Part shown: piece by piece, positions 59,917 to 64,000 of the stretch
Layout of the letters: the number at the start of each line of letters is the position of its first letter
How positions within the stretch are numbered: the first letter of the stretch is position 1
Assembly: GCA_963814915.1 (NCBI GenBank)
Contig: CAWFEI010000011.1
Location: 1 to 64,000, forward strand
DNA length: 64,000 nucleotides
Reading direction: 5' to 3'
DNA from: VRUE01 sp963814915
GTDB lineage: Bacteria; Actinomycetota; Thermoleophilia; Solirubrobacterales; 70-9
Notes under the pieces: model-generated
Told to the model about the DNA's origin: nothing
The model's database searches: none
The model's input: the letters and a program-made list of their open reading frames with translations, nothing else
Program-made: the position numbers and the translations under genes

Positions 59917-60243
59917 GTGACCGGCAAGCTCACCGACGTGACCGACGGCAACTTCAAAGCCGACGTCCTCGAGGCCGATGGCCCCGTGCTCGTCGATTTC
60001 TGGGCGCCCTGGTGCGGCCCCTGCCGTGTCGTCCATCCGGTACTCGAGGAAATCGACGCCGAGCGCGACGACCTGACGATCGTCAGCCTCAACGTCGACG
60101 AGAACCAGCAGACGGCCGCCCAGTACGAAGTCCTCTCGATCCCGACCCTGCTCCTCTTCAAGGACGGGGCGATCGCGAAGAAGGTCGTCGGGGCGATGCC
60201 GAAGCGGCGCCTCGAGGCCGAGCTCGAGCCGGCGCTCGCCTAG
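59917..60243 (+). CDS. trxA: Thioredoxin
   Basis: A protein of 108 residues from GTG 59917. The active site is FWAPWCGPCRVVHP with the redox pair Cys-Gly-Pro-Cys, then the cis-Pro loop VLSIPTLLLFKDG. This is the normal length and fold for a cytoplasmic thioredoxin. It reduces disulfides in ribonucleotide reductase, peroxiredoxins and others. A small tautomerase gene follows 15 bp later. Confidence 0.95.
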   Translation: MTGKLTDVTDGNFKADVLEADGPVLVDFWAPWCGPCRVVHPVLEEIDAERDDLTIVSLNVDENQQTAAQYEVLSIPTLLLFKDGAIAKKVVGAMPKRRLEAELEPALA

Positions 60244-60258
60244 GGCAGGCGGCGGAAG

Positions 60259-60435
60259 ATGCCGTTCGTCGAGATCCACTGGTTCGAGGGGCGCACCGAC
60301 GAGCAGAAGGCCGAGATCGCCAAGCGGATCGAGGCGGCGCTGGTCGACGTGGCCGGCGCCGCTCCCGAGCACTGCTGGGTGAAATTCTCCGACTCGCCGA
60401 AAACCGACTTCATCATCGGCGGCCCGGGGGCGTAG
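60259..60435 (+). CDS. 4-oxalocrotonate tautomerase-like small enzyme
   Basis: A 58-residue product: MPFVEIHWFEGRTDEQKAEI, a helix IAKRIEAALVDVAGAAPEHC, then WVKFSDSPKTDFIIGGPGA. Pro immediately after the initiator Met is the catalytic base of the tautomerase superfamily. Length is typical of the 4-OT branch. ATG 60259 is preceded by GGCGGAAG. It probably isomerises a small keto-enol substrate. Neighbouring genes do not indicate which. Confidence 0.8.
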   Translation: MPFVEIHWFEGRTDEQKAEIAKRIEAALVDVAGAAPEHCWVKFSDSPKTDFIIGGPGA

Positions 60436-60448
60436 CCCGGCGCGCGGG

Positions 60449-62428
60449 TTAGGCCTGGCCGCTCAGGCCGGCCTTCCTCAGGCCTCGCTCGATGCTGGGA
60501 GCGAGGGTGCGGGCGTAGGTAGCGGTGAGGTGGCTTTTGTCGCGGTAGACCAGGGCGTTGCCGATCACGGCCCTGCAGAGATCGTCGGGGCAGATCTTCG
60601 CGGTGAGGTTGATCAGCCCGGAGCCGGGCGCCGCCCTGGCGACGCGGGCGTCGTATTCGGTGTTCGCGTCGCGGACCCAGGGGAAGGCGCAGGACCTGAG
60701 GTTCTGCAGAGCTTCGGAGACGCACCCGGGGACGTTGCCGGTCGAGACCGGGGTGTCTTTGATCACCACCGTCCGCATCCCGGCCCGGTGGATGCGCCTG
60801 AGTGTGTCCAGGTACCCCGCTTCCATCGCGGCAGCCCCGGCGGGGCCCGCGAGTTCTTCGCCGTGGTCGCCGTACGGGGTGTAGACGGTGTCCCCGCTGA
60901 TCACCACGACGGTCGAGTCGGCGCCCATTTCGATCCGCCGCAGCTCCTCCTCCCGCCAGGCATCGCACTGGGAGTACTCACGCCGGGCGACCATGCTGCG
61001 GATCTCCACTTCGCCCGGGCTGCATTCGGCCTTGGTGAGAACGATCAGGCGCCAGCCATGCTGCTCCGCCAGCCTTTCCAGGGCAGGTGAGTACTGCAGC
61101 GCGTGCGAATCGCCGAAGAGGATCAACGTGCGCCTGCCCTGCCGATCGCCATAGAGGCAGCGGTTCGAGTTGGTGCCGTCGATCCCCACCAGGCAGCCTT
61201 CGTAGTACATGCGGGATCGATCGGCGGCGGCCCGCAGCGGGCTGGGGCGCACTGCGTCGGCGTGCCGCTGCGGGTTCGGCTGGTTGCGCAGCGCGGCGGC
61301 GCCCTTGACCTTGGAGAGCGGCGCCGTGTTCAGGGTCGGTTGCAGATCGGTGAGCAGGAGGCCGGCGGAGATGCCGACCGCCATGCAGCCGAGGCCGATC
61401 GCGAGGGCGCGGTTCGGCCGCAGGCTCAGCACCCTGGAAAGGCGGATCGGGTCCTCGATCCAGTGGTGGGTGACGGCGGTCGGGACCCAGGACGCGGCGA
61501 CGACCGCAACGCCCGCCGCGACCGACAACGGGCCCCACAGCACCGTCGCGAAGATCAGCGCCGGCCAGTGCCAGAGGTACCAGGAGTAGGAGATCCGGCC
61601 GACATAGCGGACCGGAGGCAGAGAGAGCAGCCCCGCCGGAGCACCCTTCGCCCGGGCATGGGCCGAAGCGCCGGCGAGAATCACGCAGGCGGCGCCAACG
61701 GTGGGCAGTAGAGCGGCGACGCCCGGGAACGGCGTGCCCGCGTTGAAGGCGAAGGCCGCGTATGCGATCGCCCCGAGGCCGGCCCAGCCGAGTGCGGCCG
61801 CCGCGGGACGCGGGATCCGCACCGCCCTCGGCAACGCGAGCACCGCCCCCAGGGCCAGCTCCCAGGCGCGCCCGAAGGTCGAGAAGTAGGCCGAGGCCGG
61901 CTGCTCGGCGGTGAGGTGGACGCCGAGCGCGAGCGAGCCGAACAGGACGATCGCCAGCGTCACCCCGATCGCCGGGCGAGCCGCGCCCCCGCGGCGGCGC
62001 CACAGCCAGGTGACCACGAGCAGCAGGGTCGGCCAGACGAGGTAGAACTGCTCCTCTATCGCCAGCGACCAGAGGTGTAGCACCGGGCTCGGTTCGACGC
62101 CCTGGGCGAAGTAGTCGACCGACTGGGCGGCGAAGTGCCAGTTGGCGGTGTAGACGGCCGAGCTGACGATGTCGCCCGAGACTTCAACCGCGCGCACGGG
62201 TGAGAGGAGCAGGAGCGAGGCGATGCCGACCGCGGCGAGGAGGACCGCCGCCAGCGGCAGCAGCCGCCTTGCCCGGCGGGCGTAGAAGCGGCGCAGCGAT
62301 ACCCCCCCGGTGCGGTCCAGCTCGCCGAGCAGAAGCCGGGTGATGAGGAACCCCGAGATGACGAAGAAGACGTCGACGCCGACGTAGCCACCGGCGAGGA
62401 AAGGCAGGCCGGCGTGGCAGAGAAGCAC
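60449..62428 (-). CDS. OafA/YrhL-like acyltransferase fused to SGNH domain (copy 2)
   Basis: At least 659 residues, paralogous to the gene at 12185. Acyltransferase-3 marks are GGYVGVDVFFVISGFLITRLLL and LWSLAIEEQFYLVWP. The SGNH part has ILFGDSHALQYSPAL (catalytic Ser) and YRDKSHLTATYA (Asp-x-x-His). The first ordinary start codon is GTG 62428. However, the frame is open upstream and encodes the conserved SFRGDIEGLRAVAIGA just before it, to about 62475. No ATG, GTG or TTG exists there, so the true start is unusual (CTG or ATC) or coupled to ileS. It modifies surface glycans. Confidence 0.85.
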   Translation of the reverse strand: MLLCHAGLPFLAGGYVGVDVFFVISGFLITRLLLGELDRTGGVSLRRFYARRARRLLPLAAVLLAAVGIASLLLLSPVRAVEVSGDIVSSAVYTANWHFAAQSVDYFAQGVEPSPVLHLWSLAIEEQFYLVWPTLLLVVTWLWRRRGGAARPAIGVTLAIVLFGSLALGVHLTAEQPASAYFSTFGRAWELALGAVLALPRAVRIPRPAAAALGWAGLGAIAYAAFAFNAGTPFPGVAALLPTVGAACVILAGASAHARAKGAPAGLLSLPPVRYVGRISYSWYLWHWPALIFATVLWGPLSVAAGVAVVAASWVPTAVTHHWIEDPIRLSRVLSLRPNRALAIGLGCMAVGISAGLLLTDLQPTLNTAPLSKVKGAAALRNQPNPQRHADAVRPSPLRAAADRSRMYYEGCLVGIDGTNSNRCLYGDRQGRRTLILFGDSHALQYSPALERLAEQHGWRLIVLTKAECSPGEVEIRSMVARREYSQCDAWREEELRRIEMGADSTVVVISGDTVYTPYGDHGEELAGPAGAAAMEAGYLDTLRRIHRAGMRTVVIKDTPVSTGNVPGCVSEALQNLRSCAFPWVRDANTEYDARVARAAPGSGLINLTAKICPDDLCRAVIGNALVYRDKSHLTATYARTLAPSIERGLRKAGLSGQA

Positions 62429-62510
62429 GGCGCCGATCGCAACAGCCCGCAGGCCCTCGATGTCGCCTCGGAAGCTGTTTCCAGCCGAATCCTGATTACG
62501 GGGGATACAT

Positions 62511-64000
62511 TCAGCTTAGGGCGATGACCAACTCTCGTCCGTCGATCGTCGCCGTGGCGCCGTCGGCGGCCTCGTAGGCGACCGAGGTCGCGAGCACCTC
62601 GGCGGCGAGGTAGTCCTCGTGGGCGCGGGCGGCTTCGAGCAGCTCCGCGTCGCCGTCGAGGGCGAGCTCGATCCGGTCCGTGATCTCCAGGCCGGCCCCT
62701 TTGCGGGCGTTCTGCACGGCGTGGACGACCTCGCGGGCGAGGCCCTCGCGGCGCAGCTCGTCATCGAGCTCGAGCTGCAGGGCGACGGCGTGGCCCGCCT
62801 CGGCCTCGACCTCGTACCCGTCCAGGGGCTGCAGCGAGAGCGACACCTCCTCGGCGGCGATCGTGTGCTCGTCGCCGTCGATGCTGATCCCGACCTCGCC
62901 GCCCTCGGCCATCACGGCGGCGACGTGGACCGGGTCGAGCGCCTCGATCGCGGCGGCGACCTGCGGCATGCGCTTGCCGAAGCGCGGGCCGAGCGAGCGG
63001 TAGTTGGGCTTGACCGCGTAGCCGACCAGCTCGGACTCCTCCTCGACGAAATCGAGCTCCTTGACGTTGAGCTCGGCCTTGACCAACTCGGCACGGGCCG
63101 AGATCGCGGCCCGCTCGCCGTCGTTGGCGACGATCACGGCGCGGCGCAGCGGCTGGCGCACCTTCGACTTCGCCTGCGCGCGGGCGGCGCGCCCGAGCTC
63201 GACGGTGAGCCGCACCGCCTGCATCGACTGCTCGAGGTCGGGGTCGGCGAGCGCCGGGTCGGGCTCGGGGAAGTCGCGCAGGTGAACCGAGTCGGGCAGC
63301 TCGCCCAGCGCCTCCGCCTCCCCGCCGGCCAGGTTGAGGTGGATCTCGTCGGCGAGGAACGGGGTGAACGGAGCGAGCAGCGCCGCCACCTCCAGCAGGC
63401 AGTGGCGCAGGGTCGCGAAGGCCGCCCGGTCGCCGTCCCAGAAGCGCCGCCGCGAGAGGCGCACATACCAGTTGGACAGCTCCTCGACGAACTCCGCGAT
63501 CTCCCGCCCGGCGGCGGTGCAGTCGAAGTCGTCCATGTGCTCGATGACGGATGCGACCGTCCCTTGAAGGCGTGAAAGGACCCACCGATCCAGATCCGAT
63601 CCGTGTTCGCTCCTTGTCGGGCTGTCCTCGACAAAAGGCGAACGCGCCGATTGCGTCGAGAAATCGTTGGGCCCGAGGCCCTCGGCGTTCGCGTAGAGCA
63701 CCCAGAAGGAGTAGGTGTTCCAGAGGGTGAGCAGGAACTGGCGCACCGATTCGCCCACCGTCTCGACCGAGAAGCGGTAGCCCGACCACGGCTGCTGCGC
63801 GGTCAGGTAGTACCAGCGCAGGGCGTCGGCCCCGTGGGTCGAGATCACGTCCCAGGGCTCGACCACGTTGCCCTTGCTCTTCGACATCTTCTGCCCCTCG
63901 GGGTCGAGGATCAGGCCGAGGCAGACGCAGTTGCGGTAGCTGGGGGCGTCGAAGAGCAGTGTCGACTCGGCGAGCAGGGTGTAGAACCAGCCGCGCGTCT
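62511..64000 (-). CDS. ileS: Isoleucyl-tRNA synthetase, C-terminal part (5' end beyond window)
   Basis: Read from the right edge, the frame gives WFYTLLAESTLLFDAPSYRN, CVCLGLILDPEGQ and KMSKSKGNVVEPWDVI (the KMSKS loop). The anticodon-binding domain follows (LDRWVLSRLQGTVASVIEHM; ELSNWYVRLSRRRFWDGDR), then a C-terminal region of the IleS2 type (KSKVRQPLRRAVIVAND, RSLGPRFGKRMPQVAAAIEA). It charges tRNA-Ile. Between the catalytic and anticodon domains is an unusual insert RSPFVEDSPTRSEHG, encoded by a palindromic element also present at 21499-21545. The stop is TGA 62511-62513. The N-terminal HIGH motif lies outside the window. Confidence 0.94.
   Translation of the reverse strand, partial: TRGWFYTLLAESTLLFDAPSYRNCVCLGLILDPEGQKMSKSKGNVVEPWDVISTHGADALRWYYLTAQQPWSGYRFSVETVGESVRQFLLTLWNTYSFWVLYANAEGLGPNDFSTQSARSPFVEDSPTRSEHGSDLDRWVLSRLQGTVASVIEHMDDFDCTAAGREIAEFVEELSNWYVRLSRRRFWDGDRAAFATLRHCLLEVAALLAPFTPFLADEIHLNLAGGEAEALGELPDSVHLRDFPEPDPALADPDLEQSMQAVRLTVELGRAARAQAKSKVRQPLRRAVIVANDGERAAISARAELVKAELNVKELDFVEEESELVGYAVKPNYRSLGPRFGKRMPQVAAAIEALDPVHVAAVMAEGGEVGISIDGDEHTIAAEEVSLSLQPLDGYEVEAEAGHAVALQLELDDELRREGLAREVVHAVQNARKGAGLEITDRIELALDGDAELLEAARAHEDYLAAEVLATSVAYEAADGATATIDGRELVIALS
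63605..63643. repeat. Palindromic element, copy 2 (in frame inside ileS)
   Basis: GTTCGC-TCC-TTGTCG-N9-CGACAA-AAG-GCGAAC, 39 bases. The pattern, arm lengths and 9-nt loop are the same as in 21503-21541, with 28 of 39 positions identical, including the asymmetric loop start GRCTG. It encodes about 13 residues of the linker before LDRWVLSRL. Confidence 0.75.

Overview
The window is a high-GC (roughly 70%) actinobacterial chromosome segment that best fits the class Thermoleophilia (Solirubrobacterales-like). This rests on gene content, not rRNA. It has an LTYANVM-type secreted repeat protein, an ECF sigma factor fused to its own zinc-finger anti-sigma part, a decaprenyl-phosphate phosphoribosyltransferase of the UbiA family, a 2-oxoglutarate dehydrogenase E2-E1 fusion, many GTG/TTG starts, ATGA/GTGA/TGATG gene overlaps and a PAC2 protein. 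No rRNA or tRNA gene was found.

Layout. 1-3.4 kb: a truncated flippase-like membrane protein, a sulfotransferase, a RibD/DHFR-fold reductase and an acyl-CoA dehydrogenase. 3.4-6.05 kb: an accessory islet between two near-identical 50-bp copies of the acyl-CoA dehydrogenase 3' end. It holds an IS21-like end scar, an AbiEii-type nucleotidyltransferase/HTH toxin-antitoxin pair, a Phd/PIN (VapC) pair and a decayed second copy of the first pair. 6.1-12.2 kb: a decapeptide-repeat secreted protein, an APH-type phosphotransferase, a histidine kinase/receiver pair, a DEAD-box helicase whose RNA-binding tail is frameshifted off, and a quinone oxidoreductase. 12.2-21.4 kb: acyltransferase/SGNH protein, sugar kinase, citrate synthase, two small conserved proteins, polysaccharide deacetylase plus UbiA, and a secreted protein/response regulator/kinase operon. 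21.5-34.4 kb: an ether-lipid-like pair (alkyl-DHAP synthase and fatty acyl-CoA reductase), the 2-oxoglutarate dehydrogenase fusion, a structured RNA candidate, aconitase, an SDR, and a c-di-AMP (ydaO) riboswitch in front of a wall hydrolase. 34.5-41.3 kb: a polyamine-type ABC transporter and four TetR regulators. 41.3-47.2 kb: a propionyl/methylmalonyl-CoA type operon headed by a nucleotide-sugar decarboxylase interrupted by a 492-residue intein. 47.4-64 kb: sigma/anti-sigma fusion and secreted partner, a basic coiled-coil protein behind two SOS-type boxes, inositol monophosphatase-like protein, helicase-nuclease, PAC2 protein, two half-size TauE genes, trehalose phosphatase, PolX, thioredoxin, tautomerase, a second acyltransferase/SGNH gene and the 3' part of ileS.

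How it works together. Central carbon and acyl-CoA chemistry is spread through the window: citrate synthase, aconitase, 2-oxoglutarate dehydrogenase, acyl-CoA carboxylase, mutase and acyl-CoA dehydrogenase. Around it lie envelope functions (O-acylation, UbiA, deacetylase, wall hydrolase, UDP-sugar conversion) and environmental regulation.

The most unusual signals are: (i) the duplicated gene end bracketing the toxin-antitoxin islet; (ii) palindromic elements that also lie in frame inside protein genes: a 39-bp element seen intergenically and inside ileS, and a 19+9-bp inverted repeat inside a UvrD-like gene where helicase motif III should be; (iii) an intein in a nucleotide-sugar decarboxylase; and (iv) a helicase frameshift at an imperfect 30-bp tandem repeat. 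Everything here was read by eye. Family assignments come from recognised motifs, not database searches.
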